From CAZRHR01 sp964578885 (lineage in GTDB: Bacteria; Bacteroidota; Bacteroidia; CAIKAF01): a DNA stretch of 64,000 nt. Positions 9,176 to 18,143 of the stretch are shown one piece after another; the stretch's first letter is position 1, and each line of letters begins with the position of its first letter. The stretch is taken from assembly GCA_964578885.1 (NCBI GenBank), contig CAZOEO010000004.1, positions 62,001 through 126,000 on the forward strand, written 5' to 3'. The translations under genes and the position numbers were made by a program. The notes beneath the pieces were generated by a model. The model searched no databases. It saw nothing but the letters and a program-made list of their open reading frames with translations, and had not been told where the DNA came from.

Positions 9176-11125
9176 ATGAATGCAGCTATGATACGTGTTA
9201 CCTTGCCGGATGGCGCCGTGCGGGAAGTTCCTTCGGGCAGTTCCCCCATGGATCTGGCCCGCGAAATTTCTCATGGTCTGGCCAAAAAAGTGTTGGCCGC
9301 CCTCATCAATGGAGAAATCAGAGAAGCCAGCACGCCCCTCACGCAAGATGTAACGCTTCGCTTGCTCACTTGGGACGACGCAGAAGGAAAATCCGCTTTC
9401 TGGCACTCCTCTGCCCACGTTTTGGCCGAAGCCGTGCAAGCATTGTACCCACACGCTCAATTTACCATCGGCCCCGCGGTGGAACAAGGATTTTACTACG
9501 ACATCGATTTTGGTGATACGGTGTTTTCCGCTGACCAACTCCCGGCCCTTGAAGCCAAAATGATGGAAATGGCCCGGAAAGAAAGCGAATTCCGCCTGTA
9601 TCCCATGTCTAAACAAGACGCTTTAGCCTATTATCAGGCCAAAAAGAATGTCTATAAAGTTGAATTGATTGAAAATTTAGCGGAAGGAACCATCACCTTC
9701 TGTGATCAAGGCGATTTTACAGATTTATGTCGCGGTGGGCATATTCCACATACGGGCTATATCAAAGCTGTAAAACTCCTCAATATTGCCGGAGCATACT
9801 GGCGTGGCGATGAGAAAAATAAACAATTGACCCGCATCTATGGTATTTCTTTCCCTCAGCAAAAGTTGTTGGACGAATACCTGGTTTTGCTGGAAGAAGC
9901 CAAGAAAAGAGACCACCGAAAGCTGGGACAGGAACTTGGACTTTTCACTTTCAGCCAAAGGGTAGGGAAGGGTTTGCCACTTTGGCTTCCCAAAGGAGCG
10001 GACTTGCGAGAACGTCTGGAACGTTTTATGCGCGATGCACAGAAAAAAGCCGGATACAAACCTGTGGTTACGCCACATATTGGAAGCAAGTCTTTGTATG
10101 AAACCAGCGGCCATTGGGACAAATATGGTGCAGATAGTTTTCAGCCCATCCATACGCCCGAAGCCAATGAGTTGTTCATGCTTAAACCCATGAACTGCCC
10201 GCACCATTGCGAAATTTTTGCCGCAGAACCGCGCAGCTACAGAGATTTGCCATTGCGATTGGCAGAGTTCGGAACGGTTTACAGATATGAACAAAGCGGC
10301 GAACTGCACGGTCTGACCCGTGTTCGTGGATTTACCCAAGACGATGCCCACATCTTTTGCCGTCATGATCAGGTTAAAGAAGAATTTATCAAGGTCATCG
10401 ATCTGGTATTGTATGTATTCAAAGCCTTGTCTTTTACAGATTATGTAGCGCAAATTTCGCTGCGTCATCAGACCGACCGGGCCAAATACATTGGTTCTGA
10501 AGAAAATTGGGAAAAAGCAGAGCGTGCCATCATTGAAGCTTCCGAAGAAAAAGGAATTAAAACGGTGGTCGCCTACGGTGAAGCAGCATTTTATGGGCCT
10601 AAATTAGATTTTATGGTCAAAGATGCCCTTGGAAGAAGCTGGCAATTAGGAACCATTCAGGTCGATTATAACTTACCTGAACGATTCGATTTAGGCTATA
10701 CGGGTTCAGACAACCAGAAACATCGGCCGGTGATGATACATCGCGCACCGTTTGGAAGTTTAGAGAGATTTATCGCTGTTTTAACCGAACACTGTGCGGG
10801 TAACTTTCCATTATGGTTGGCTCCAGAACAAGTGGTGGTATTACCCATCAGCGACAGATTCAATGAAAATGCGGAAAAAGTTTGTGATTTTCTGAATAAT
10901 TCCGATATTCGCGCCTCATTAGACAGCCGACCTGAAAAAATTGGCCGAAAAATCCGCGATCAGGAAGTGAAAAAAACACCTTTTATGATCATTATCGGTG
11001 AAAAGGAAATTGCAGACGGAACGCTATCAGTGAGAGAACACGGTCAAGGCGATCTTGGCAGCATGTCTTCAGAGGCATTCTTGCAGTTTGTCCAAAACCG
11101 TATTAAAGAGATGTTAAACACATAA
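9176..11125 (+). CDS. thrS: Threonine--tRNA ligase
   Basis: A 649-residue class II aminoacyl-tRNA synthetase that charges tRNA-Thr. In order it has the N-terminal TGS domain (IRVTLPDGAVREVPSG), the editing/SAD domain with HSSAHVLAEAV and CRGGHIPHTG zinc-type motifs, the catalytic core with MNCPHHCEIF and FRYEQSGELHGLTRVRGFTQDDAHIF (motif 2), the C-terminal motif 3 region RPVMIHRAPFGSLERF, and the anticodon-binding domain. Cys and His residues of the catalytic zinc site are present. Start ATG 9176 is chosen because family conservation begins there and a promoter box lies just upstream; ATG 9188 is an alternative. First gene of thrS-infC-rpmI-rplT. Confidence 0.97.
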   Translation: MNAAMIRVTLPDGAVREVPSGSSPMDLAREISHGLAKKVLAALINGEIREASTPLTQDVTLRLLTWDDAEGKSAFWHSSAHVLAEAVQALYPHAQFTIGPAVEQGFYYDIDFGDTVFSADQLPALEAKMMEMARKESEFRLYPMSKQDALAYYQAKKNVYKVELIENLAEGTITFCDQGDFTDLCRGGHIPHTGYIKAVKLLNIAGAYWRGDEKNKQLTRIYGISFPQQKLLDEYLVLLEEAKKRDHRKLGQELGLFTFSQRVGKGLPLWLPKGADLRERLERFMRDAQKKAGYKPVVTPHIGSKSLYETSGHWDKYGADSFQPIHTPEANELFMLKPMNCPHHCEIFAAEPRSYRDLPLRLAEFGTVYRYEQSGELHGLTRVRGFTQDDAHIFCRHDQVKEEFIKVIDLVLYVFKALSFTDYVAQISLRHQTDRAKYIGSEENWEKAERAIIEASEEKGIKTVVAYGEAAFYGPKLDFMVKDALGRSWQLGTIQVDYNLPERFDLGYTGSDNQKHRPVMIHRAPFGSLERFIAVLTEHCAGNFPLWLAPEQVVVLPISDRFNENAEKVCDFLNNSDIRASLDSRPEKIGRKIRDQEVKKTPFMIIIGEKEIADGTLSVREHGQGDLGSMSSEAFLQFVQNRIKEMLNT

Positions 11126-11126
11126 A

Positions 11127-11134
11127 GAGGAGGT
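11127..11134 (+). promoter_or_regulatory. Strong Shine-Dalgarno site of infC
   Basis: GAGGAGGT lies directly after the thrS stop codon and 4 nt before the ATC at 11139. It is close to a perfect anti-SD match, which is rare in this window, where most genes have none. It decides the unusual infC start. Confidence 0.75.
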
Positions 11135-11138
11135 CACT

Positions 11139-11699
11139 ATCTTAAAACGCCGCAGACCGCTGCCTAACCGTTTACCGGTTAAGAGCGAACCCGAACACCG
11201 GATCAATGAGCGCATCAAAGCCCTACAAGTACGCGTTGTGGGTGAAGGCATCGTCACGGGTGTCTATTCCATTCAGGAAGCTTTGAGAATGGCTGAAGAA
11301 GCTAAACTCGACCTGGTTGAAATCGCTTCTACTGCGGATCCGCCGGTGTGCAGGATTATTGATTATAAGAAGTTTGTTTACGAGCAGAAACGCAAACAAA
11401 AGGAAATCAAAGCCAACGCTGCTAAAGTGATTGTCAAAGAAATCCGTTTCGGCCCGCAAACAGACGACCATGACTTTCAGTTTAAACTCCGGAATGCCAT
11501 GAAATTCCTGGAAGATGGAGCTAAAGTGAAAGCTTATGTGTTTTTCAGAGGACGTTCTATCTTGTTCTCCGATCAGGGTGAATTGTTATTGCTGCGATTT
11601 GCCAACGAGTTGGAAGAATACGGCAAGGTAGAAGCGTTACCTAAACTTGAAGGAAAACGGATGATCATGATGATTGGTCCGAAGAAGAAAGGAAAATAA
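11139..11699 (+). CDS. infC: Translation initiation factor IF-3, ATC start
   Basis: A 186-residue IF-3, which binds the 30S subunit, prevents premature joining of subunits and checks the start codon. The conserved N-terminal segment INERIKALQVRVVG lies upstream of the first in-frame ATG/GTG, so a GTG start at 11238 would delete an essential conserved part. The frame is open back to ATC at 11139, which sits 4 nt after GAGGAGGT. Rare AUU/AUC/AUA starts are known for infC in other bacteria, where IF-3 represses its own translation by rejecting such codons. The C-terminal domain (VKEIRFGPQTDDHDFQFK, KVKAYVFFRGR) is complete. It follows thrS by 13 nt in the usual operon. Confidence 0.9.
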   Translation: MLKRRRPLPNRLPVKSEPEHRINERIKALQVRVVGEGIVTGVYSIQEALRMAEEAKLDLVEIASTADPPVCRIIDYKKFVYEQKRKQKEIKANAAKVIVKEIRFGPQTDDHDFQFKLRNAMKFLEDGAKVKAYVFFRGRSILFSDQGELLLLRFANELEEYGKVEALPKLEGKRMIMMIGPKKKGK

Positions 11700-11723
11700 G
11701 CACGCTCAATAAAACATCGCGTT

Positions 11724-11918
11724 ATGCCGAAGATGAAAACCAATTCCAGTGCCAAAAAGCGTTTCACGCTGACCGGTTCTGGTAAAATTAAAAGGAAGCA
11801 CGCTTTTAAGCGCCACATCCTTACCAAAAAAGCAACCAAGCGTAAGCGTAACCTTACCGACTTTACCCTTGTGGACAAAGCCGATGAGCGCAACGTAAAA
11901 CTCATGTTGCTGGCTTAA
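11724..11918 (+). CDS. rpmI: 50S ribosomal protein L35
   Basis: A 64-residue, very basic protein with the L35 signature MPKMKTNSSAKKRF near the N-terminus and KRHILTKKATKRKRNL later. It is a structural part of the large ribosomal subunit. Length and position (24 nt after infC, before rplT) are those of the conserved IF-3/L35/L20 operon. Confidence 0.97.
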   Translation: MPKMKTNSSAKKRFTLTGSGKIKRKHAFKRHILTKKATKRKRNLTDFTLVDKADERNVKLMLLA

Positions 11919-11948
11919 ATTTTTTTTATTCACCAATTCAATTGAAAG

Positions 11949-12293
11949 ATGCCACGTTCAGTTAACAAAGTAGCCTCAAAAGCAAGGAAAAAGAAAGTCC
12001 TTAAACTCGCCAAAGGATCCTTTGGTCGCAGAAAGAACGTGTGGACCGTCGCAAAGAACTCTGTAGAAAAAGGCCTGGGTTACGCCTACAGAGACCGCAA
12101 AGCCAAAAAGCGCGAATTTCGTGCCCTTTGGATCCAGCGTATTAATGCCGCGACGCGTGAACTCGGAATGTCTTATTCTGAATTCATCGGAAAAATCCAC
12201 CAATCCGGGGTAGCTATGGACCGTAAAACATTGGCCGACTTGGCCATGAACCAACCCGAGGCCTTCAAAGCCATCGTGGAAAAGGTTCGCTAA
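11949..12293 (+). CDS. rplT: 50S ribosomal protein L20
   Basis: A 114-residue L20, an early assembly protein of the large subunit that binds 23S rRNA. It shows the family pattern MPRSVNKVASKARKKK, then YAYRDRKAKKREFRALWIQRINAA, and the C-terminal globular part. In several bacteria L20 represses rpmI-rplT translation; no matching operator can be recognised here. It is the last gene of the operon and is followed by a strong terminator. Confidence 0.97.
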   Translation: MPRSVNKVASKARKKKVLKLAKGSFGRRKNVWTVAKNSVEKGLGYAYRDRKAKKREFRALWIQRINAATRELGMSYSEFIGKIHQSGVAMDRKTLADLAMNQPEAFKAIVEKVR

Positions 12294-12314
12294 CCCGTCC
12301 CTATAGCTTTTTGT

Positions 12315-12350
12315 AAAAGCCTGTCGATTCTTTCGGCAGGCTTTTGCTTT
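12315..12350 (+). terminator. Rho-independent terminator of thrS-infC-rpmI-rplT
   Basis: AAAAGCCTG at 12315-12323 pairs perfectly with CAGGCTTTT at 12337-12345; an inner CGA/TCG pair extends the stem. T-rich sequence follows. Confidence 0.85.
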
Positions 12351-12452
12351 TTCCTCTTTATCCAAATAAACAACGTCTTTTCATGTGAGCGCCCTTTCGC
12401 AATTGTGGATTTTTATCTACCTTCAAATGTCGTTTTGTATTTACACAGTGTC

Positions 12453-14789
12453 ATGATTATCAATGCGAAAACCTGGTTTTGGATTTTAATTTGTACCTGG
12501 CCGGCATGGGTCATGGGACAATGCACCATTCTGGATGCCGGACCCTGTGTTTGTAAAACGCCCGGACAGACGTCTTGCGATTTGCTTCCGGACATCACGT
12601 CTTCCTGGTTTGGTTTACTTTATCATAGTACCAACCTCGGCACAGGACCTAAAGAATACGCCCAGTCCGGAAACGGAGCAGATGATGGCCGATTGCGAAT
12701 CTCTCTTTCTACCCCAAATATCGGACACGGCGCTTTAACCGTGAGAGGCGTAGATGACCAGGGTAAACGTTGGTTCGTATGTGGTACCGATACCGTTTCC
12801 GTCTACGATCCAAATTCGACCCTCGCGTTTAGTTGTCCCAATGGCGCTCAGGCCAAACAACTCATTTTTCAACGTATTTACCGGAAATCTGGAGGAACCA
12901 TGACGTATTATGATCGGTTCTCCGGCACCATGACCTATCACCCGACCCATGGCCATAACCACGTAGATGATTGGGGCGTTTATACCTTGCGTTTAGAAGA
13001 TCCCAATGACCCAAATCCACTTAACTGGCCCATCATTGGAAACGGCGCTAAAATTGGATTCTGCCTGATGGATTATGGCTCTTGCTCGTTTTATAATCAC
13101 CATTGCAAAACCAATAATACTATTTTTAATCAGGGTTCCACCCTCACCAATTCCATGTTTCCGAATTACGGACTCGGAGGCGTTTCCGTAAACCAATCGT
13201 ATAATTGCAGCCAATTTCAACAAGGTATCTCTGTAGGTTGGACCGATATTTATGGCGCCCAACTCGATGGCATGTGGATCGATATTCCTCCCGGAACGTG
13301 CAACGGAAACTATTGGATTGTGGCGGAATCTGATCCTTTAAATGCTTTTTTGGAAGAGGATGAAACAAACAACTGGACGGCCGTTCCGGTTATCTTGACG
13401 CTTCAAAGTCCACCAGGTGATTTTTCCGGATTTTCTATCACACCGAATCGGCCTCCGGTTTTGTGTGCTAACCAAAACATTTCGTTGACTGCTACGCCCG
13501 GATTTTCTTATCTGTGGAATACAGGAGATACCATACGAACTATCCAAGTTCATCAGCCAGGACCATACGTCTGCACCATCACCAATTATTGCGGCACGGC
13601 ACAAACGGATACCCTTTGGGTGCAAATGCAAACACCACCCAATGCTCCCGTGGCCATGCAGCCTTCGCCCGTTTGCGCGCAGCAAAGCATTTCACTTCAA
13701 GCTTCCGGAGTTCAACTGGAATGGTTTAATGCATCCGGACAATGGATTGGTGCTGGTAGCCAGATTGCTTCTCCCAGCCTCACAGAATCTACTTTTTATA
13801 CGGTCGTACAATCTTTAGCCATTTCCGATACGTTCACCACGGGCATGCCAAACATCGCCGTGGGTAATGGCGGCTTTTCCAATGTAGATCAAGGTTTGGT
13901 GTTTGATGTTTTTTCGCCTTTAATATTGAAAAGTTTTACCATCTATGCCAATACCGATGGAAATCGGTCTATCCGGGTTTTTGATGGTAACGGCGGATTG
14001 GTAAAAGATACGGTGGTCATGCTGACCATGGGACCCAACGATGTACAACTTCAATTGGCATTGTCGGTTGGAAATAATTACGTAATTCGCCTGAACAGCA
14101 ATGCCAACTGCTTCCGACATACCAGCGGCGTGCAGTTTCCTTATACCATTCCCGGAACCTTGTCTCTGAAAAGTTCTACCATGGGTTCTGATGCTTATTT
14201 TTGGTTTTACCATTGGGAAATCATTACAGAACCACAGGCCTGTTATTCCACGCCGGATACGGTTTGGGCACAGGTGCATGATCCCTTGAATATTCAGTTT
14301 TTCTTCCCCGGTCAGGTTCCTCCCGGCACCACGCAGATGAATCTTTCCGCCACACCCATGGGCGGAACTTTTTCTGGTTTAGGGGTAAATGGAAATATCG
14401 TAGATTTTAGTACCTGGACGCCTGGTCAACCCAACTGGATTAGTTATTCCATACTGGATGCCAATGGTTGCACGACGGTCGATTCTATGTCGGTGGTTTT
14501 GGTGTCTACCGGTTTGGAACCAACTTCATCTCCGGTGCAAGTGACTTTATTTCCACAACCTGCTTTCCAGGAGGTAAATATAAAAGTGAATCAGGGGGCA
14601 ATTTCGCAACCCATTTTCATCTCTCTTAAAGATGCTTCGGGCAGAACTTGCCTTTCATGGAATAAAGTTCCGGATAATCAGGGTGTTATTCACCTTTCTT
14701 TTCACAATATGGCCTCAGGCTATTATTTTATCGAAGGAATAGGCTTGGGAATGTCGTTTTGTTTGCCGCTCATTATCCATATCCCATAA
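12453..14789 (+). CDS. Secreted lysyl-oxidase-like protein with T9SS C-terminus
   Basis: A 778-residue exported protein. After a signal peptide ending in VMGQ, residues about 75-335 resemble the lysyl oxidase catalytic domain. HGHNH (His166, His168, His170) matches the HxHxH copper site; GAKIGFCLMD holds Lys200 and TDIYGAQLDGMWIDI holds Tyr267, at the places of the Lys and Tyr that cross-link into the lysyl tyrosylquinone cofactor in animal enzymes. DETNN closes the domain. Then come Ig/PKD-like parts (LWNTGD, PGPYVCTITNYCG) and a C-terminal T9SS-type sorting domain (LFPQPAFQEVNI, SGYYFIEGIG). It would oxidise primary amines outside the cell, perhaps protein lysines; the substrate is inference. 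Start ATG 12453 is set by the signal peptide. Confidence 0.8.
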   Translation: MIINAKTWFWILICTWPAWVMGQCTILDAGPCVCKTPGQTSCDLLPDITSSWFGLLYHSTNLGTGPKEYAQSGNGADDGRLRISLSTPNIGHGALTVRGVDDQGKRWFVCGTDTVSVYDPNSTLAFSCPNGAQAKQLIFQRIYRKSGGTMTYYDRFSGTMTYHPTHGHNHVDDWGVYTLRLEDPNDPNPLNWPIIGNGAKIGFCLMDYGSCSFYNHHCKTNNTIFNQGSTLTNSMFPNYGLGGVSVNQSYNCSQFQQGISVGWTDIYGAQLDGMWIDIPPGTCNGNYWIVAESDPLNAFLEEDETNNWTAVPVILTLQSPPGDFSGFSITPNRPPVLCANQNISLTATPGFSYLWNTGDTIRTIQVHQPGPYVCTITNYCGTAQTDTLWVQMQTPPNAPVAMQPSPVCAQQSISLQASGVQLEWFNASGQWIGAGSQIASPSLTESTFYTVVQSLAISDTFTTGMPNIAVGNGGFSNVDQGLVFDVFSPLILKSFTIYANTDGNRSIRVFDGNGGLVKDTVVMLTMGPNDVQLQLALSVGNNYVIRLNSNANCFRHTSGVQFPYTIPGTLSLKSSTMGSDAYFWFYHWEIITEPQACYSTPDTVWAQVHDPLNIQFFFPGQVPPGTTQMNLSATPMGGTFSGLGVNGNIVDFSTWTPGQPNWISYSILDANGCTTVDSMSVVLVSTGLEPTSSPVQVTLFPQPAFQEVNIKVNQGAISQPIFISLKDASGRTCLSWNKVPDNQGVIHLSFHNMASGYYFIEGIGLGMSFCLPLIIHIP

Positions 14790-14853
14790 GGTTTTAGGAT
14801 AGGTGGAAACAATGGTGTTGCATTTCTGTTTATCTGGCAAACTTTATTGATCT

Positions 14854-15543
14854 ATGCTGGCCTTATTGACCTACATTCCGATACTCACCACCATACTATC
14901 CGTTTGGTTTTTAATCGAATTGGTGCCTCATGCGCTACAAAGGAAAAGAACCTATTTGTTTTGGTGGACTTTTGGCGTTTTCACCTTTGGTGCGGGCACA
15001 TTGGCAGAAAGTATACATGCCATTTGGGGATGGAACGAATTGAATTTCAGGCTATGGTATATTGTGGGAGCATTGTTGGGAGGATTTCCACTGGCTCAGG
15101 GAAGTGTGTATTTATTGCTGCCCAGAAAGTTTGGTCATGCCACTTCATTGATTTTTTCCATTTTCCTTCTCATGGCCATGTATATGGTTTGGATTTCTCC
15201 ACTAACCTTTCCCCCTGATTTCGATGGTCGTTTGAGCGGAAAAGTCTTCAGTTGGCAGGAGGCGCGTTATTTTTCTCCGGTGCTCAATGTGTACGCCTTT
15301 ATTTTTTTGGTGGGAGGCGCCATTTATTCAGCTCGTCAGTATTATGCGGTTGGTTTGCGTGAAGCGCCATTTTTGGGAAATATTTTTATCGCAATTGGGG
15401 GCTTATTGCCGGGAATTGGCGGGAGTTTTACCCGTGCGGGTTACGTAGAAGTGCTTTTTGTGACTGAATTATTGGGTCTGATGCTCATCTTTTACGGTTA
15501 CCGGCTCATTCGTCAATCCCGCATGGTCACGTCGCCAAACTGA
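14854..15543 (+). CDS. Multi-pass membrane protein of unknown function
   Basis: A 229-residue protein with about seven hydrophobic helices (for example LTYIPILTTILSVWFLIELV, VYAFIFLVGGAIYSA, LLGLMLIFYGYRLI) and short charged loops; the last residues are basic. No enzymatic motif is recognised. Comparable seven-helix proteins occur widely in Bacteroidota and other phyla without known function. It faces the convergent TamL gene, 37 nt away. Confidence 0.65.
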   Translation: MLALLTYIPILTTILSVWFLIELVPHALQRKRTYLFWWTFGVFTFGAGTLAESIHAIWGWNELNFRLWYIVGALLGGFPLAQGSVYLLLPRKFGHATSLIFSIFLLMAMYMVWISPLTFPPDFDGRLSGKVFSWQEARYFSPVLNVYAFIFLVGGAIYSARQYYAVGLREAPFLGNIFIAIGGLLPGIGGSFTRAGYVEVLFVTELLGLMLIFYGYRLIRQSRMVTSPN

Positions 15544-15580
15544 AAAGTATGCACATGCTAATGAAAACGTGCCATGTGCA

Positions 15581-18061
15581 TTAGAATGGATAACCAATAC
15601 CAATGTTTAGCCGTAAATCGTCTAATGGCCGCAAATAGGTCAACATCCATTTTTCCCCATTGGGTTTGGTCGGATCTCTCAATGGATAAGCGGCATCTAA
15701 ACGGAATACAAAGAATCCCAGATTGAGCCTTAAACCAACGCCTGCTCCAAGGGCAAATTCATTTAAAAACTGATCAAAACGGAAAGTACCTCCCGGCCGG
15801 TCTACATCCTGGCGAATCAACCAGATGTTTCCAAAGTCGGCGAAAGTAGCGCCTTCTAAAAACTTATAGAGTACAAAGCGGTATTCTGCCTGCCCCAGTA
15901 ATTTGATGTCGCCCACCTGGTCGATACGTCCACCACCTGCTGAATTAAAGGAGCCTGGTCCTAAAGTACGTGGAAGCCATGCTCTAATGTCATTGGCTCC
16001 GCCTGCAAAAAAGCTTTTTTCAAACGGTAGCACAGAGGTATTGCCATATGGAAGTCCTACGCCAATCAACGTCCTCATGGCAAAAGTATGTTTAGGAACA
16101 GGCGTAAAGAAATATCGGAAATCTGTTTCTAAACGTGCATATTGAGCATATTGAATCCCAAATACTTTGAATGATCCATCCGCGTCAGCCTCTCCTGGCG
16201 TAAAGACTCGATGAATAAGATTCAACGCATTGCCACCGCTTTGCGCATTGACACGGAAAAAATAATAATTGCCAGGCTTATTCAGCTGTTGATTGGTCAA
16301 AGTAATGCTGCCGGAAATGCCCTGTATATAATGCTGTCTGAAACTATTTCGGACAAATTGGTCGTTCAGGGTATCCAAAAAGTTTTCAAAAGCTTGGGTT
16401 TTAGAAATATCTACCAAGCTAATTTCCACTAGATTGAACTGGAAAAACATGTTCCAATCTCTAGTTTTTCCAGGAATTCTAGGCGGTGGCAAGGCCCATT
16501 CATAACCAAAAATTCCGGTGGAAACTGTGCGGGCATAGTCAGGACGGTTTTGGTAGTTTAAAGAAAGTAAAAAGCGAGAGCGTGGCCTTGCATACTTTGA
16601 TACTTTAAATGGTGCAATAAATTTGGGTGTGGTCAAGGAAATCTGACCTCCTAGTTCCAGGGTGTTGAAGGGAAGAGTTCCTTTAGAAATTTGCGCTGAA
16701 TCCCCCTGAATTACCTGAACTTCAGCACCTCCGGTGAGTCTCACTTCAAAAATTTCGGCACCACCAAAGAAGTTTTTATTCTGAAACGTAGTACCTAAAG
16801 CCACCCCAAGGTTTCCGTCGGTATTGGTTCCTTGTGCTTCTACGGAAAAACTCTGACGGTCTGAAGGCGACAAATCGATATAACAGTCCAGTGTATCTAA
16901 CCGTGTGCCGGAAAGCCTAGGGGCAAAGTGAATGTTTACATATCTGAAATTTCTTAATTCTCCCAGGGCGTTTCGTGTTCTTTCAACGTCTCTGCTGTTG
17001 AACAACTGACCTGTTTTTAAAAATACAGCACGCGTGAGTGTTTTGGGACGATATTTTGTGATGCCACGTTTCATAACCCAGACCCCTTCTACTTTTATGG
17101 AATCTGCATACGCATCTTCAGTTCGTGCCGGATCAAAATCTGGATTTATGCGAATGCGACCAATCACAAACCGATAATGGTGGTCTACATGGAGCGAATC
17201 GTTACCTTGAGGTACATAATAATTGGGATTGGGAATCAACATGCTGAGGCGAATCCGTTGATTGCCCTGCACGGTATCTGCCCTGTATCGGATATTCTCT
17301 TTTGTGAAAAAATAATATCCCTGATCTACCAAAATGCCTGCAATACGGGCTCTTTCTGCTTCCAACTGATCTAAATCGAACCGAAATAGACTATCGTCTT
17401 CCCATTGTGGTGGATGTGCTTTTACAAACCACGCAATGCTGGGGTCATCTATTTCATAATCATATTGATTCACATAGTATGCAGGTCCGGGATGAATGGT
17501 ATAACTGACCCACGCTTTTTTCTTTTTGGGATCTAATCGCACCGTGTCACGTACTTCAGCTCTCAGGAAACCACGGTTTTGGGCAAAAGTAACAAGTTGT
17601 TGGCGGGTTCTGGAAGTGGCCATGGTGTCCCAAACCACGGCAGGTTCTCCAATTTTACGAAGGGTTTCTCCGAAAGTGGGCTTGTATTTTTTTAATTTTC
17701 TGGGATGCTTTCCGGCCGCTACTTTTTTCTTGTTTTCTTCGATGATGCGGGCATTCTTTCGTTCCAGTTTGGCTTGCTTTAATGCAATAAGGGAATCTAA
17801 TCTTCTTGGATTAGGAAGATTATACAATTGCAGATAAAGCCGCCAAATGCCCAGCACTTTCCGGTTCGGATTAGGAAAAACCAAATCCTGGGCGCCGGCT
17901 TTCGCTAAACCTGAGCCTTGGTCGGAAGCCAATTGGTGCTTTACCAATAAGTACTCGTCCGGACCCAATCTGCGTGTAGGGCTACAACTAAACCACATGC
18001 CAATGGCGAAGGCCAGAAGGACGCGGATAAAAACACCTTTTTCCCGAACGGATCTTTTCAC
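15581..18061 (-). CDS. TamL-type lipid-anchored BamA/TamA-superfamily outer-membrane protein
   Basis: An 826-residue protein of the BamA/TamA (Omp85) superfamily. Its N-terminus carries a lipobox (GMWFSC followed by SPTRRLGPDEYLL), the hallmark of the lipid-anchored TamA variant TamL of Bacteroidota. POTRA-like domains occupy roughly residues 30-420 and the 16-strand barrel the rest, with the characteristic barrel motifs FFAGGANDIRAWLPRTLGPGS near residue 690 and a final aromatic strand LNIGIGYPF. It probably helps assemble outer-membrane or surface proteins. The start codon is GTG at 18061; a TAAATTCG box ends 4 nt before it. Confidence 0.88.
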   Translation of the reverse strand: MKRSVREKGVFIRVLLAFAIGMWFSCSPTRRLGPDEYLLVKHQLASDQGSGLAKAGAQDLVFPNPNRKVLGIWRLYLQLYNLPNPRRLDSLIALKQAKLERKNARIIEENKKKVAAGKHPRKLKKYKPTFGETLRKIGEPAVVWDTMATSRTRQQLVTFAQNRGFLRAEVRDTVRLDPKKKKAWVSYTIHPGPAYYVNQYDYEIDDPSIAWFVKAHPPQWEDDSLFRFDLDQLEAERARIAGILVDQGYYFFTKENIRYRADTVQGNQRIRLSMLIPNPNYYVPQGNDSLHVDHHYRFVIGRIRINPDFDPARTEDAYADSIKVEGVWVMKRGITKYRPKTLTRAVFLKTGQLFNSRDVERTRNALGELRNFRYVNIHFAPRLSGTRLDTLDCYIDLSPSDRQSFSVEAQGTNTDGNLGVALGTTFQNKNFFGGAEIFEVRLTGGAEVQVIQGDSAQISKGTLPFNTLELGGQISLTTPKFIAPFKVSKYARPRSRFLLSLNYQNRPDYARTVSTGIFGYEWALPPPRIPGKTRDWNMFFQFNLVEISLVDISKTQAFENFLDTLNDQFVRNSFRQHYIQGISGSITLTNQQLNKPGNYYFFRVNAQSGGNALNLIHRVFTPGEADADGSFKVFGIQYAQYARLETDFRYFFTPVPKHTFAMRTLIGVGLPYGNTSVLPFEKSFFAGGANDIRAWLPRTLGPGSFNSAGGGRIDQVGDIKLLGQAEYRFVLYKFLEGATFADFGNIWLIRQDVDRPGGTFRFDQFLNEFALGAGVGLRLNLGFFVFRLDAAYPLRDPTKPNGEKWMLTYLRPLDDLRLNIGIGYPF

Positions 18062-18065
18062 TTTG

Positions 18066-18073
18066 CGAATTTA
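18066..18073 (-). promoter_or_regulatory. Near-consensus -7 box for the TamL gene
   Basis: The minus strand reads TAAATTCG, one mismatch from TAnnTTTG, ending 4 nt before GTG 18061. Confidence 0.4.
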
Positions 18074-18131
18074 CAGGATTCTGTGTAATGCCTTTGGTTT
18101 TTTCAAAAATCATGCTGTTTCTTAAAATCTG

Positions 18132-18139
18132 CATCTTTG
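18132..18139 (+). promoter_or_regulatory. Near-consensus -7 box for the SpoU methyltransferase gene
   Basis: CATCTTTG, one mismatch from TAnnTTTG, ends 4 nt before ATG 18144, the same spacing as recR. Confidence 0.45.
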
Positions 18140-18143
18140 TAGC

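Noticed and set aside
9725..10468. 247-residue minus-strand frame inside thrS
   Set aside because: Antisense to the conserved catalytic core of thrS; no family features.
11238..11699. GTG start for infC
   Set aside because: It would drop the conserved INERIKALQVRVV segment; the ATC with SD upstream fits better.
14847..15218. Alternate frame at the start of the membrane protein
   Set aside because: Overlaps the seven-helix protein in another frame and is rich in Cys/His/Trp without a pattern.
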